Assembly: GCF_001428505.1 (NCBI RefSeq)
Contig: NZ_LMHU01000005.1
Span: forward strand, 310,001-374,000
Reading direction: 5' to 3'
DNA length: 64,000 bases
Origin: Terrabacter sp. Root181
Lineage (GTDB): Bacteria; Actinomycetota; Actinomycetes; Actinomycetales; Dermatophilaceae
Under the pieces are notes generated by a model. That model was given only the letters and a program-made list of their open reading frames with translations, searched no databases and was not told the DNA's origin. The first letter of the stretch is position 1. Every line of letters begins with the position of its first letter. Of the stretch, positions 1 through 8,731 are shown piece after piece. Both the position numbers and the translations under genes were made by a program.

Positions 1-54
1 GTCCCCGAGGCCCTGCGCCCCTTCCTCGGACTCGAGGTCCTCCGGCCCGTGTGA
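1..54 (+). CDS. serS: C-terminal end of a probable seryl-tRNA synthetase (partial)
   Basis: The window opens in frame with 17 codons and a TGA at 52-54. The peptide VPEALRPFLGLEVLRPV closely resembles the usual end of bacterial seryl-tRNA synthetases, where a V-P-E-x-L-R-P-[FY] segment precedes the last residues (E. coli SerS has VPEVLRPYM). SerRS charges tRNA-Ser in the cytoplasm. Only the tail is visible, so the assignment rests on this short motif; the rest of the gene lies left of the window. Confidence 0.6.
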   Translation, partial: VPEALRPFLGLEVLRPV

Positions 55-96
55 GGTGATCCGCTGCGACCTTTCGCACGCAGATCACCTCAAACC
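53..96. terminator. Hairpin at the serS 3' end, member of a three-copy family
   Basis: GAGGTGATC at 53-61 pairs perfectly with GATCACCTC at 83-91 and is followed by AAACC. The left arm begins inside the serS stop codon. The outer ends match two other hairpins at 2836-2884 and 54730-54776. It is probably an intrinsic terminator, though it lacks a U-tract, as is common in high-GC actinobacteria. Confidence 0.65.
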
Positions 97-300
97 GGGG
101 CTCTGTTGCGCGTGGCCGTGGCATCTACGCAGGTCAACGGGGTTGTTCGGCGTTGTGCTGTGAGCTGTCTGAGGCCGTGCTAGCGTTCGCCCGGCTGTCG
201 GCTGCAGGTGATGACCAAGCACCCGCCGACCAGCCACCCAACCACCTTCGGCGCCGGCCGCTCCGGGCTGCCCACGCGCCATGACCACAGGGGACTGCCC

Positions 301-2814
301 GTGTCATCAAAGCCTGCCCTGCGACCGCCGGCGGGGGTGTCACGTCCCGCCGCGGGGCGGCGACAGTCCTCCGTCGTCGTCGCCCTCCTCGTCGCTCTCG
401 TCGCCTCACTCTTCGGTGCCAGCCCGGCGCTCGCGGACGAGCTGCCGCCAGTGGTCCCGGCCGCGACCGTCTCCATCTCCGGTGACGCCAGTGTCGGTCA
501 GACCGTCACGGCCGAGCCGGGGACCTGGGGCCCCGACGGCGTGACCCTCGCCTACACCTGGTTCGCGGACGATGTGCCCGTCGACGGGCAGACGGAGCCG
601 GAGCTCGCGCTCGCGCCCGACCTGCTCGGCAGGGCGCTCACGGTCCGCGTCACCGGCTCGGCCGACGGCTACGCGCCGGCCAGCAAGGACTCGGACCCGG
701 TCACGGTTGCTGCCGGCACGCTCGGCAGCACGCCGGTCCCGACCGTCACCGGAGTGGCCCAGGTGGGCAGTCCGCTGGTGGCCGAGACCGGCACCTGGGA
801 CCAGGGTGTCACCGTCAGCTATCAGTGGCTCGCAGACGCCTCGCCGATCCCGGACGCGACCGCGTCCAGGTTCACGCCGCACGCCGCGCACCGTGGATCG
901 ACGATCACGGTCGAGGTGACCGGCGCGCTGACCGGCTACGCGTCCGTGACGAAGAGCAGCACCCCGACGTCCGCCGTCGCGCTCGGAGACCTGGTCGAGG
1001 GTGTTCCGACGATCACGGGGACGGCCCGCGTCGGCCAGACCCTTGTCGGGCAGACGGGCACGTGGTCTCCGGTCCCCGGCTTCACCTACCAGTGGTTCGT
1101 CGATGGCAAGCCGATCTCGGACGCGACCGGGACGACCTTCGTGCCCCAGTCCGCGCACCAGGGCAAGGCCGTGACGTTCGAGGTCACCGGGACGCTGGCA
1201 GGCTACGAATCGCGTGGTGCGACCACCGCGCCGGTCGTCATCGGCGCCGGCGCCTACAGCTCCACCCCGGTTCCCACCATCAGCGGAACCGCTCGTGTGG
1301 GCACCACGCTGACAGCGGCCACGGGCGCCTGGGCCCCGACCCCGGCCTTCTCGTACCAGTGGTACGCCGATGGCGTGGCCGTCACCGGGGCGACGAACTC
1401 GTGGTTCACGCCACAGGCAGCGCATCGGGGCAAGCGCCTCTCGGTCAGCGTCACGAGCACCCTCTCGGGCTACCCGACGACCGCCCGGACCTCGGCGCAG
1501 ACGGCTGCGGTCGCGTACGGCGTCTTCACTGCGGCTCCCACCCCCACCATCAGCGGCACGGCGCGGGTCGGGGTGACGCTCAAGGCGGTTCCCGGCGCCT
1601 GGTCCCCGGGAGCCACCCTGAGCTACCAGTGGCGAGCCGACGGCGCGGCGGTCACCGGCGCAACGAACTCGTGGTTCACGGTGCAGGCCGCCCAGCGCGC
1701 CAAGCGCATCACCGTGACCGTCACGGCCCGACGTGACGGGTTCACGACCGCGACACGCACCTCTGCGGCAACTGCGACGGTGGCGTACGGCGTCTTCACG
1801 ACGGCCCCGACTCCGCGCATCACGGGGTACCCGCAGATCGGCTGGACCCTCACGGCCACCGCGGGCACCTGGGCACCCTGGGCATCGCTCAGCTACCAGT
1901 GGAAGGCCAACGGGGTCGTCATCAAGGGCGCCACGGCCAGCACGTACAAGCCGGTCTCCGCCGACTTCGCCAAGCGGATCACGGTCACCGTGACGGCCAA
2001 GCGTCCTGGCTACACCAACGGCGTGCGCACGAGCGCAGCGACGATCCCGGTCACCAAGCCGTTCACGACGATCGCCACCCCGACGATCTCCGGCACCACC
2101 CGTGTCTTCTCCACCCTCACCGCCAAGCCCGGCTACTGGTACCCGGCGCCGTCGTTCGGCTATCAGTGGAAGCGCAACGGAGCGATCATCACCGGCGCGA
2201 CGAGCAGCACCTACCGCATGGTCGAGGCCGACTACGGCAAGCGCGTCACGGTCACCATCACGGCTCGACGCACGGGCTACACGCCGGTGACGAGGACCAG
2301 TGCCGCCTCGGCGACGATCCTCGGGCCGGCGGCGACGCTCAGTGGCGATGGCATGTACCGCGTCGGCGTCTCGCTCGGGGCCGGCACCTACGTCGCGCCC
2401 GGCGGCGACGGCTGCTACTGGGAGCGGCGCAGCTATGCGGGCTCTGACCTCGACGGCATCATCGCCAACGACCTGTCGTTCGGTGGACGGCGCATCGTGA
2501 CGATCAGCTCCAGCGACGCGTACTTCGTGACCGAGGACTGCGGTTCGTGGACTCGGCTGGCCAAGCTCGGCACACCGTCCACGAGCTTCGGTCAGGGGGC
2601 ACAGCGCGTGAACATCCACATCCAGCCGGGCCTCTACAAGGCTCCTGGTGGCGACGGCTGCTACTGGGCCACGCTGTCCGGTTTCGGCGGGACGCTGGAC
2701 GAGATCATCGACAACGACATCTCGTTCGGCGGCGCGCAGTACGTCCAGATCGAGTCTGGCTTCGTCGGGTTCGACAGCGCCGACTGCGGTACGTGGGTGC
2801 GTCTGTCGAGCTGA
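301..2814 (+). CDS. Secreted protein with seven Ig-like repeats and two C-terminal CYW modules
   Basis: This 837-residue protein starts at GTG 301, chosen because AGGGGA at 289-294 lies 6 nt upstream and the next residues form a signal peptide (Arg-rich, a hydrophobic VVVALLVALVASLFG core, cleavage near ALA). The frame stays open upstream to 208, but that stretch is not signal-like. The body holds seven repeats of about 90 residues, each opening P-T-[IV]-[ST]-G-x-A-x-V-G and containing a YQW motif; this is an Ig-like repeat common in actinobacterial surface proteins. The C-terminus has two copies of a module with GGDGCYW, I[AD]NDxSFGG and CG[ST]W, whose paired cysteines may form disulfides. 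The likely role is adhesion or wall binding; no enzymatic motif or sortase signal is seen. It is convergent with the next gene. Confidence 0.85.
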   Translation: MSSKPALRPPAGVSRPAAGRRQSSVVVALLVALVASLFGASPALADELPPVVPAATVSISGDASVGQTVTAEPGTWGPDGVTLAYTWFADDVPVDGQTEPELALAPDLLGRALTVRVTGSADGYAPASKDSDPVTVAAGTLGSTPVPTVTGVAQVGSPLVAETGTWDQGVTVSYQWLADASPIPDATASRFTPHAAHRGSTITVEVTGALTGYASVTKSSTPTSAVALGDLVEGVPTITGTARVGQTLVGQTGTWSPVPGFTYQWFVDGKPISDATGTTFVPQSAHQGKAVTFEVTGTLAGYESRGATTAPVVIGAGAYSSTPVPTISGTARVGTTLTAATGAWAPTPAFSYQWYADGVAVTGATNSWFTPQAAHRGKRLSVSVTSTLSGYPTTARTSAQTAAVAYGVFTAAPTPTISGTARVGVTLKAVPGAWSPGATLSYQWRADGAAVTGATNSWFTVQAAQRAKRITVTVTARRDGFTTATRTSAATATVAYGVFTTAPTPRITGYPQIGWTLTATAGTWAPWASLSYQWKANGVVIKGATASTYKPVSADFAKRITVTVTAKRPGYTNGVRTSAATIPVTKPFTTIATPTISGTTRVFSTLTAKPGYWYPAPSFGYQWKRNGAIITGATSSTYRMVEADYGKRVTVTITARRTGYTPVTRTSAASATILGPAATLSGDGMYRVGVSLGAGTYVAPGGDGCYWERRSYAGSDLDGIIANDLSFGGRRIVTISSSDAYFVTEDCGSWTRLAKLGTPSTSFGQGAQRVNIHIQPGLYKAPGGDGCYWATLSGFGGTLDEIIDNDISFGGAQYVQIESGFVGFDSADCGTWVRLSS

Positions 2815-2835
2815 GCCACAGCAGCTCACCTCCCG

Positions 2836-2884
2836 GGTTTGAGGTATGCGCGCCGCGGAAACGTGCGCGCGCATACCTCAAACC
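2836..2884. terminator. Long perfect hairpin between convergent genes
   Basis: The 18-nt arm GGTTTGAGGTATGCGCGC at 2836-2853 is exactly complementary to 2867-2884, with a 13-nt loop. It separates two convergent genes, and its right arm contains the stop codon of the minus-strand oxidoreductase. It is probably a bidirectional terminator. Its ends (GGTTTGAGGT and ACCTCAAACC) match the hairpins at 53-96 and 54730-54776. Confidence 0.8.
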
Positions 2885-3921
2885 GTCGCGTAGGTGACGC
2901 CGAGCTGGCGGGTGACCTCGTCGAGCGCGGCCATGTTGGCTCGGACCGACGTCGCCGGGTGGAGGGGAGACTCGAGCAGACCCTCGCCGATGCAGCGGGC
3001 CACCTCGAGTGCCGAGTGGAAGAGGGCGCCGTGGCCGATCGGCTCGGGATCGGTCCACGTCACCGAGCCTGAGCCGTCGGCGGCCGTCACGACGACGTCG
3101 CCGGGCATGAAGAACGGCCCGGGCAGGGTCAGCGTGGCCGCCGTGCCGGCGATGGTCGCCGACGTGGGCGTACGCGTGAGCAGCGTCGAGTGCAGCACGC
3201 TCGTCGCGTCGCCGGCGTGGGTCAAGAGCATCGCGGCCTGGCCGTTGACGCCGGACGCTGTCATCTCGCCGGTGGCCAGGACCCGACGGGCCGGCCCGAG
3301 GACCCACGTCGCCAGCGTCGTGACGTAGGTGCCGAGGTCGAGCAGCGAGCCACCCGCCATCGCCGGGTCGAGGATGCGGTGCGGCGGGTCGAAGTGCTCG
3401 CCGTGGTCGGCGATCACGGTGCGCACGTCGCCCAGCAGGCCGGCGTCGAGCACCTGCCGCACGACGTCGAAGCGCGGCAGGAAGAGCGACCACATCGCCT
3501 CCATGCAGAAGACGCCAGCGCGGACAGCCGCGTCCGAGATCTCTTGCGCTTCAACGGCATCCAGGCCCAGCGGCTTCTCGACGAGCACGTGCTTGCCCGC
3601 GTCGACCGCGAGCAGGGCGCCCGCGCGGTGCAGGTGGTGCGGTGTCGCGACGTAGACGACGTCGACGTCCGGGTCGGCGACGAGCGCCTCGGCCGAGCCG
3701 TGACCTCGACCGATCCCCGCCGCGGCCGCGAACGCGTCGGCCGAGGTCTGCGACCGGGATCCGACGGCCACGACCCGCTGCGTCGTCGAGGCCTGCAGTG
3801 ACGCGACGAAACGCAACGCGATCCAGCCGGTGCCGAGCACCCCCCAGCGCAGGCTCGGCACGCTCTCGGGCAACGGCCGGCGCGGCTCCGGGAGGGCGGC
3901 GGGCAGCGAAGGGGACGACAC
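2878..3921 (-). CDS. Gfo/Idh/MocA family oxidoreductase
   Basis: The protein has 347 residues. An N-terminal Rossmann fold begins with RWGVLGTGWIA near residue 26, and a VLVEKPLG motif carries the Glu-Lys-Pro signature of the family. The C-terminal half resembles the dihydrodiol/xylose dehydrogenase branch (CMEAMWSLFLPR, GGSLLDLGTY). It would carry out NAD(P)-dependent oxidation of a polyol, sugar or cyclic diol. The start is GTG 3921 with GAGAAGG 6 nt upstream. It is the last gene of the leftward inositol transport and regulator group, so a cyclitol substrate is plausible, but the substrate cannot be read from sequence. Confidence 0.82.
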   Translation of the reverse strand: MSSPSLPAALPEPRRPLPESVPSLRWGVLGTGWIALRFVASLQASTTQRVVAVGSRSQTSADAFAAAAGIGRGHGSAEALVADPDVDVVYVATPHHLHRAGALLAVDAGKHVLVEKPLGLDAVEAQEISDAAVRAGVFCMEAMWSLFLPRFDVVRQVLDAGLLGDVRTVIADHGEHFDPPHRILDPAMAGGSLLDLGTYVTTLATWVLGPARRVLATGEMTASGVNGQAAMLLTHAGDATSVLHSTLLTRTPTSATIAGTAATLTLPGPFFMPGDVVVTAADGSGSVTWTDPEPIGHGALFHSALEVARCIGEGLLESPLHPATSVRANMAALDEVTRQLGVTYATV

Positions 3922-3966
3922 GGCATACCTTCTCGGTGGTCAGGCGCCGCCGGAGCGACAGCGCGG

Positions 3967-4707
3967 TCAGCGCTCGTCGAGCATGACCTCGATGGAGTAG
4001 TCCTGGGCGCGGTAGCAGTGGTCGCCGTACTCGACCGGGCCGCCGACGGCGTCGAACGCGGTGCGCGACATCGTCAGGACCGGCTGGGAGGGCGTCAGGC
4101 CCAGGTGCTTGCGCTCGGCCGTCGAGGGCTGTCGGGCGCCGATGCGCTGGTGGGCGACGACCGGCTTGCCGCCGCGCGCGCGGAGCAGGGCGTAGAGCCC
4201 GTCGCGCTCGAGGTCCTCGCGGCTGATGTCGGAGTAGGCCGGCGGCAGCCAGTTGCGCAGGATCGCGAGCGGCCGGTCGCCGTCGAGCCGGAGCCGGACG
4301 AGGCGCAGCAACGGCGTCTCGGCCGGTAGGCCCAGCGCCGTCGCCGCGACCTCGTCGGTCGTGATCTCGTGCGTCAGCACCTCGGTGCGAGGGTCCCCCG
4401 AGCCCTCGCGCCGCAGGTCGTCGTACAGGCTCGTCAGCTCGGCCCGCCGGTGGATCTGGCGGCCCGCGACCGTCGTGCCGAGACCACGCCGCCGGAGCAG
4501 GAGGCCCTGCCCGACGAGCTCCTGGATCGCCCGCCGCACCGTCGGCCGCGAGAGGCCGAGCCGGTCGGCCATGGCGACCTCGTTCTCGAACGGGTCACCC
4601 GGCTGGAGCTCACCGTTCGCGATCGCCGCGCTCAGCTGCTCGGCCAGCTGGTGGTAGAGCGGGACCGGCGTCTCGCGGTCGATGCGGACGTCAACGGGCT
4701 TGGGCAT
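3967..4707 (-). CDS. GntR-family regulator with UTRA domain, probable inositol regulator
   Basis: The protein has 246 residues. A winged helix lies at about 10-82, with LYHQLAEQLSAAIANGEL and the recognition region GLSRPTVRRAIQELVGQG. A UTRA ligand-binding domain follows at about 95-240. Members of this HutC-type branch bind small effectors such as sugars or their phosphates and usually repress neighbouring genes. It sits between the transporter genes and an oxidoreductase, opposite the iol operon, and GntR-type IolR regulators are known in actinobacteria, so it is the best local candidate to control both divergent transcripts. Its own promoter appears to give a leaderless mRNA. The ligand is inferred, not seen. 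Confidence 0.88.
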   Translation of the reverse strand: MPKPVDVRIDRETPVPLYHQLAEQLSAAIANGELQPGDPFENEVAMADRLGLSRPTVRRAIQELVGQGLLLRRRGLGTTVAGRQIHRRAELTSLYDDLRREGSGDPRTEVLTHEITTDEVAATALGLPAETPLLRLVRLRLDGDRPLAILRNWLPPAYSDISREDLERDGLYALLRARGGKPVVAHQRIGARQPSTAERKHLGLTPSQPVLTMSRTAFDAVGGPVEYGDHCYRAQDYSIEVMLDER

Positions 4708-4713
4708 GGCCGC

Positions 4714-4763
4714 AGACTAACGAGACGGAACGGTCATGCCGCGATGTGTTCATGTCAGCACAC
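4714..4763 (-). promoter_or_regulatory. Candidate leaderless promoter and operator of the GntR gene
   Basis: On the minus strand TAGTCT (4719-4714) sits 6 nt before the ATG at 4707, the spacing of an actinobacterial -10 box in front of a leaderless start; no Shine-Dalgarno sequence is present. About 30 nt further upstream, GTGT (4746-4749) and ACAC (4760-4763) form a short inverted repeat that could be an autoregulatory operator. Confidence 0.45.
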
Positions 4764-4773
4764 CCTCGTGTCA

Positions 4774-5187
4774 TCACCTCGGACTCTTGACGACGAGGAT
4801 CGGCACGTCCGCGTCGAGGATGATGTTCTGGGCCACGCTGCCGAGGAAGGCCTTGCCCATGGGCGAGCGCCGCCGGGCCCCGATGACGAGCAGGTCGGGA
4901 CCGAGCTCGCGCACGGTGGCGAGGATCGCCTCCGACACGTCCGCGATGTCCTGGCCGCCGGGGACGAGGCGCACGTCCCACTGGAGGTCGGGCAGGCACG
5001 CGGCCTCGAGGGCGTTCTCGACGGCATCGGAGATGCCGGCCTTGTTGGCCTCCGCGATGTCGTTGTCGAGCGACTCGACGACGTGGATGACGAGGAGGTG
5101 GGTCCCGCGGTATGCCGCCTCGCGGGCTCCCTCCTGGAGCGCGAGCGCGCTCGAGCTGCGGGTGTGGTGGGCGACGGCGACGCTCAT
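4774..5187 (-). CDS. Universal stress protein (UspA) domain protein
   Basis: The protein has 137 residues and forms a single Usp domain. The ATP-binding loop near the C-terminus reads GARRRSPMGKAFLGS. The canonical pattern is G-x2-G-x9-G-[ST]; here the second glycine is Arg, so nucleotide binding may be altered. It starts 13 nt after the ATPase stop and is therefore probably the fourth gene of the transport operon. Usp proteins are cytoplasmic stress or nucleotide-sensing factors; a role in controlling uptake is speculation from position. Confidence 0.85.
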   Translation of the reverse strand: MSVAVAHHTRSSSALALQEGAREAAYRGTHLLVIHVVESLDNDIAEANKAGISDAVENALEAACLPDLQWDVRLVPGGQDIADVSEAILATVRELGPDLLVIGARRRSPMGKAFLGSVAQNIILDADVPILVVKSPR

Positions 5188-5200
5188 GACGCCACCCCGC

Positions 5201-6016
5201 TCACTTCTGCAGCTCGTGCGAGAGCTCGGTGAGCTCGTCGCCGCCGGCCATCTGGCGGGTCAGCTCGTCGAGACCGACGTCGGCGCGCTTCTTGTCGAGC
5301 ACGGCCTGGCCGAGCTTGAGGATGACGAAGTGGTTGCCGACGAGGTACGCGTGGTGCGGGTTGTGGGTGATGAAGACGACGCCGAGGCCGGCGTCGCGGG
5401 CCGCAGCCGTGTACTTCAGCACGACGCCGGACTGCTTGACGCCGAGGGCCGCGGTCGGCTCGTCGAGGATGAGCACGCGGGCGCCGAAGTAGACGGCCCG
5501 GGCGATCGCGACGCACTGGCGCTGGCCGCCCGAGAGGGTGCCGATCGGCTGGTTGATGTCCTTGACGACGACGCCCATCTTGCGCAGCTCCTCGTCGGCG
5601 ATGCGCTTCATGTCGGCGATCCGCAGGGTGGCGAACGGTCCTCGACCGCTCGTCAGCTCGGAGCCGAGGAAGAAGTTGCGCCACACCTCCATGAGCGAGA
5701 CGACGGCGAGGTCCTGGTAGACCGTCGCGATGCCGTGGTCGAGGGACTCGCGCGGCGAGGAGAAGCTGACCTCCTTGCCGTCGACCTTCATCGTGCCCTC
5801 GTTGTGCGGGTGGAGGCCGGCCATGATCTTGATCAGGGTCGACTTGCCGGCGCCGTTGTCGCCGAGGACGCACGTCACCTCGCCGGCACGCACCGTGAGG
5901 TTGATGCCCTTGAGGGCGCGGATGGCGCCGTAGGTCTTGCCGACGTCCTTCATCTCGATGAGCGGCTCACCCGAGTGGAGCTCCGGGTCCGCGTGCTCGG
6001 ACAGGGTGTCAGTCAT
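5201..6016 (-). CDS. Sugar/cyclitol ABC transporter ATP-binding protein (single domain)
   Basis: The protein has 271 residues. Walker [10 protein letters not shown] is at 52-60, the signature LSGGQ at 161-165, Walker B LILDEP at 182-187 and the switch His at about 218. It has one nucleotide-binding domain, about half the size of RbsA-type ATPases, as in the FrcA-like branch of the CUT2 class, so it should act as a homodimer. It starts 1 nt after the permease stop. With the permease and lipoprotein it forms an uptake system, probably for myo-inositol given the divergent iol operon. Confidence 0.93.
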   Translation of the reverse strand: MTDTLSEHADPELHSGEPLIEMKDVGKTYGAIRALKGINLTVRAGEVTCVLGDNGAGKSTLIKIMAGLHPHNEGTMKVDGKEVSFSSPRESLDHGIATVYQDLAVVSLMEVWRNFFLGSELTSGRGPFATLRIADMKRIADEELRKMGVVVKDINQPIGTLSGGQRQCVAIARAVYFGARVLILDEPTAALGVKQSGVVLKYTAAARDAGLGVVFITHNPHHAYLVGNHFVILKLGQAVLDKKRADVGLDELTRQMAGGDELTELSHELQK

Positions 6017-6017
6017 G

Positions 6018-7079
6018 TCAGCCCACCTTTCGGGCGGTCGAGAGCTTCTTGACGTAGAGGTTGACCATCACGGCGAGCAGGAGCATGACGCCGAGGAAGG
6101 CGCGGAACCAGTTGGGGTCCCAGCCGGCGTAGACGATGCAGAGGCTCGTCATGCCGAAGATGAACGCGCCGATGGCGACGCCGATGGCGTTGCCGTAGCC
6201 GCCGGTGAGCAGCGTGCCGCCCACGACCGCGGCGATGATGTAGAGGAACTCGTTGCCGATGCCGTTGCCGGCCTGGAGCGTGTCGAACTTGTAGAGCGTG
6301 TGCATGCCGACGAACCAGCCGAGGAACGACACGCTCATGAACAGGCCGATCTTGACGGCCTTGACCGGGACGCCCACGGCACGGGCGGAGTCGGCGTTGC
6401 CGCCGACGGCGTAGATCCAGTTCCCGATCTTGGTGCGCTGGAGGATGAAGGCCGACAGGGCGACGAAGAGGAACCACCAGAGGACGGTGATCTCGACGGT
6501 GACGCTGCCGATCTTGAAGCTCGAGGCGAAGATCGCGTCGAGGATCTTGTAGCCGTCCATCTGGTTGATGTTGGGCGTCGAGACCGAGCCGGTGACGAGC
6601 TTCGTGACCCCGAGGTTGGCGCCCTGCAGCACGAAGAACGTGCCCAGGGTGATGAGGAAGCTCGGTATGCCGGTCCTCACCACCAGGTAGCCGTTGAGGA
6701 AGCCGATGGCGAGGCAGAAGACGAGCGAGAGCACGGCGCCGACGATGAGGTTGATGCCGAGCTGGTAGCAGAACATCGCGTTGACGAGCCCCGCCGTGGT
6801 GACGATGACGCCGGCGGAGAGGTCGAACTCGCCGCCGATCATGAGCATTCCCACGGCGACCGCGACGATGCCGATGGTGGAGGACTGGTAGAGCACGGTG
6901 AAGAACGACGCGGGTGACCGGAAGGCCGGGGCGACGATGAGGAAGAAGACGAAGATGACGATCGCCGCGACGAGCGCCCCGACCTCGGGGCGGGCGAGCA
7001 GGCGGTTCGACCAGCCGAGCGTGACCCGGTTCGACGCCTCGGCTGGCGCCGAGGGTGGAGTCTTGGTGGTTTGACTCAT
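6018..7079 (-). CDS. CUT2-type ABC transporter permease
   Basis: The protein has 353 residues, is strongly hydrophobic, and has about 9-10 predicted membrane segments after a short cytoplasmic N-terminus. It carries the RbsC/FrcC-family features GGEFDLSAG and [14 protein letters not shown]. It forms the membrane channel for the sugar-binding lipoprotein encoded upstream and pairs with the ATPase encoded downstream. Its start follows the binding-protein stop by about 88 nt, a gap that holds a strong hairpin. The substrate is inferred from context as inositol or a related cyclitol. Confidence 0.93.
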   Translation of the reverse strand: MSQTTKTPPSAPAEASNRVTLGWSNRLLARPEVGALVAAIVIFVFFLIVAPAFRSPASFFTVLYQSSTIGIVAVAVGMLMIGGEFDLSAGVIVTTAGLVNAMFCYQLGINLIVGAVLSLVFCLAIGFLNGYLVVRTGIPSFLITLGTFFVLQGANLGVTKLVTGSVSTPNINQMDGYKILDAIFASSFKIGSVTVEITVLWWFLFVALSAFILQRTKIGNWIYAVGGNADSARAVGVPVKAVKIGLFMSVSFLGWFVGMHTLYKFDTLQAGNGIGNEFLYIIAAVVGGTLLTGGYGNAIGVAIGAFIFGMTSLCIVYAGWDPNWFRAFLGVMLLLAVMVNLYVKKLSTARKVG

Positions 7080-7125
7080 GGACCTCTCCGATCCGTTTTG
7101 ACGTGCGAGGAGTGAAGTGCGAGAA

Positions 7126-7159
7126 GGCGGCCGGCCCCTGGTTGCCCGGGCCGGCCGCC
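7126..7159 (-). terminator. Hairpin between binding-protein and permease genes (attenuator-like)
   Basis: GGCGGCCGGCCC (7126-7137) pairs perfectly with GGGCCGGCCGCC (7148-7159) around a 10-nt loop. It lies 8 nt beyond the binding-protein stop and before the permease. Such intercistronic hairpins often protect or partly terminate the message so that the binding protein is made in excess over the membrane components. Confidence 0.7.
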
Positions 7160-7167
7160 CCGGTGGG

Positions 7168-8169
7168 TCAGCGCGTGTTGTTCTTGGCGAACGGGAGGAT
7201 GACGCCGATGTTCTTCGAGTCGACGAACGACGGTCCGGTCAGGACGGCGAGGCCGCCGCCGATGTCGTTGCCGTTCTTCTTGTTGAGGTAGAGCGACTGG
7301 ATGGCGAGGTAGCCCTGCACGTAGGGCTGCTGGTCGACCGAGAACTGGATCTCGCCGTCCTGGATCGCCTGCGCTGCGTCGACGTTGAGGTCGAAGGTGG
7401 CGAGCTTGGCCGTGCTGCTGGCCGCGTCCATCGCCTTGAGGGCGTCGAGTGCGATCGGGGCGCCGAGCGTGACGATCCAGTCGATCGAGCTGTCCTGCGC
7501 GAGCTTGGCCTGCAGGGCCGAGACGACCGACGGGTCGTCGGCGCCGTTGACCTGGATGTTCTCCGTGGCCGGGATGCCCTTCTTGACCCCGGCGCACCGG
7601 GCCTCGAGGGCCACCGAGCCGGCGGCCTGGATGACGCAGAGGACCTTCTTGCCACCGGCGGCGGCGATGCGCTTGCCGGTCGCCTCACCGGCGAGGTTCT
7701 CGTCCGAGCCGAAGTACATCTTGGCGCCGACCTCCTGGTACTGGTCGATGCCGGAGTTGAAGGCGACGACGGGGATGCCGGCGTCGTTGGCCGACTTGAC
7801 CGCACCGGCGAGGGCGTCGGGCGTGGCGAGTGTCGTGGCGATGCCGTCGACCTTCGAGTCGACGGCATTCTGGATCAGGGTCGCCTGCTTGGCCGGGTCG
7901 GGGTCGTTGGAGTACTTGAGTGTGATGCCGCTGTTCTTGGCGGCCTGGGTGGCACCGGCCTTGATCTTGTCCCAGAAGGTGTCTCCGGGGGTCTCGTGGG
8001 TGACCATGGCGAACGTGTAGCCGGAGTTGTCGCCGGCGCCGCTGCCGCTCCCGGCGTCCGCGGTGCTGGCGGGGGCGCCGCCGCTGCTGCACGCCGCGAG
8101 GGCGAGGGCGGCGGCCGTGGCCATGCCGGCTGCGACGGTCAGGCTCTTGCGAGTCCGAGTCGGAGTCAT
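7168..8169 (-). CDS. Sugar/inositol ABC transporter substrate-binding lipoprotein
   Basis: The protein has 333 residues. A lipoprotein signal ends ALALAAC with Cys27 as the lipidated residue, followed by a Ser/Gly/Ala linker and a periplasmic-binding-protein type 1 fold (peripBP_4 style; segments FAMVTHETPGDTFWDKIKAG and GIPVVAFNSGID). It captures the solute outside the membrane for the CUT2 permease. AAGGA precedes the ATG at 8169. It is the first gene of the leftward operon, divergent from the iol catabolic genes, which supports inositol as ligand. No ligand-specific residues were checked. Confidence 0.92.
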   Translation of the reverse strand: MTPTRTRKSLTVAAGMATAAALALAACSSGGAPASTADAGSGSGAGDNSGYTFAMVTHETPGDTFWDKIKAGATQAAKNSGITLKYSNDPDPAKQATLIQNAVDSKVDGIATTLATPDALAGAVKSANDAGIPVVAFNSGIDQYQEVGAKMYFGSDENLAGEATGKRIAAAGGKKVLCVIQAAGSVALEARCAGVKKGIPATENIQVNGADDPSVVSALQAKLAQDSSIDWIVTLGAPIALDALKAMDAASSTAKLATFDLNVDAAQAIQDGEIQFSVDQQPYVQGYLAIQSLYLNKKNGNDIGGGLAVLTGPSFVDSKNIGVILPFAKNNTR

Positions 8170-8731
8170 CGTTGATTCCTTTCGTTGCGTCGCGGTGGCC
8201 CGGTCGCCGGAGTGGCGCGACGTTCTGTGACGGTGGATCCGTCGATCAGGGTGGAGCCCGTGTGCCGTGTGCCGCCTGGCACGTGAGGTGCGGGCTGGAG
8301 GGGTGTCGGGTCGAGGTCGACCCGGGCGGTGCGCGTGTGGTGCGCGTGGGCTGAGCGGTCTGGCTGCGTCGCGTCCGGTGCGGACGGTGTGGGCGAGGTC
8401 GTCGCCCGGAAGGTGTGCGGGGGTCTCGGCGGGCTCCGGCGACGTCGTGGGTCACCGTGCTCGCACTGGCTCCTCCGTCGCGGGCGGACATCGTGGTCGA
8501 TGTCTGCCGGTCCCGGCGTCGGTGCCAGCGATTGGAGGATGCTCCTCTTCCTGCAGTGCTGTCAAGAGATTGATCAAACATCAGAATGTCCTTACATTTG
8601 CTTGACACGACGAGGCCCACGGCACGACCATCGTTCTCGAAGGGACGACGACGTCGAGAGGCTCGCCGACCGGACCCCGCGGCGACCACCCCACGGCTCG
8701 CCGCCCACCGCGAACCCAAGGGAGTGTGTCC
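8170..8731. promoter_or_regulatory. Divergent control region between transport and catabolic operons
   Basis: This is about 560 nt without a gene. The stretch 8555-8607 is clearly AT-richer than its surroundings and carries TGTCAAG (8560-8566) and CTTGACA (8601-8607) as an inverted repeat with a 34-nt spacer, suitable as operator halves. A minus-strand promoter could use TTGACA (8565-8560) with CATCCT (8541-8536) as -10, which would leave a transport leader of about 370 nt. The leader part (8170-8530) shows only short GC hairpins such as GGGTCGA/TCGACCC near 8309-8324, and no riboswitch class was recognised. Confidence 0.5.
8570..8598 (+). promoter_or_regulatory. Candidate promoter of the iol catabolic operon
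   Basis: TTGATC at 8570-8575 and TACATT at 8593-8598 are spaced by 17 nt, a good match to a primary sigma factor promoter. Both lie between the inverted-repeat halves TGTCAAG and CTTGACA, so a regulator bound there would block polymerase. The first gene starts at 8732. Confidence 0.55.

Noticed and set aside
406-2874. 822-codon open frame on the minus strand antisense to the Ig-repeat protein
   Set aside because: Arg/Asp/Gly-rich with no domains or signal; a shadow typical of very high GC DNA opposite a well-supported gene.
8170-8560. Riboswitch in the divergent control region
   Set aside because: No known aptamer core was recognised; only short GC stems are visible.
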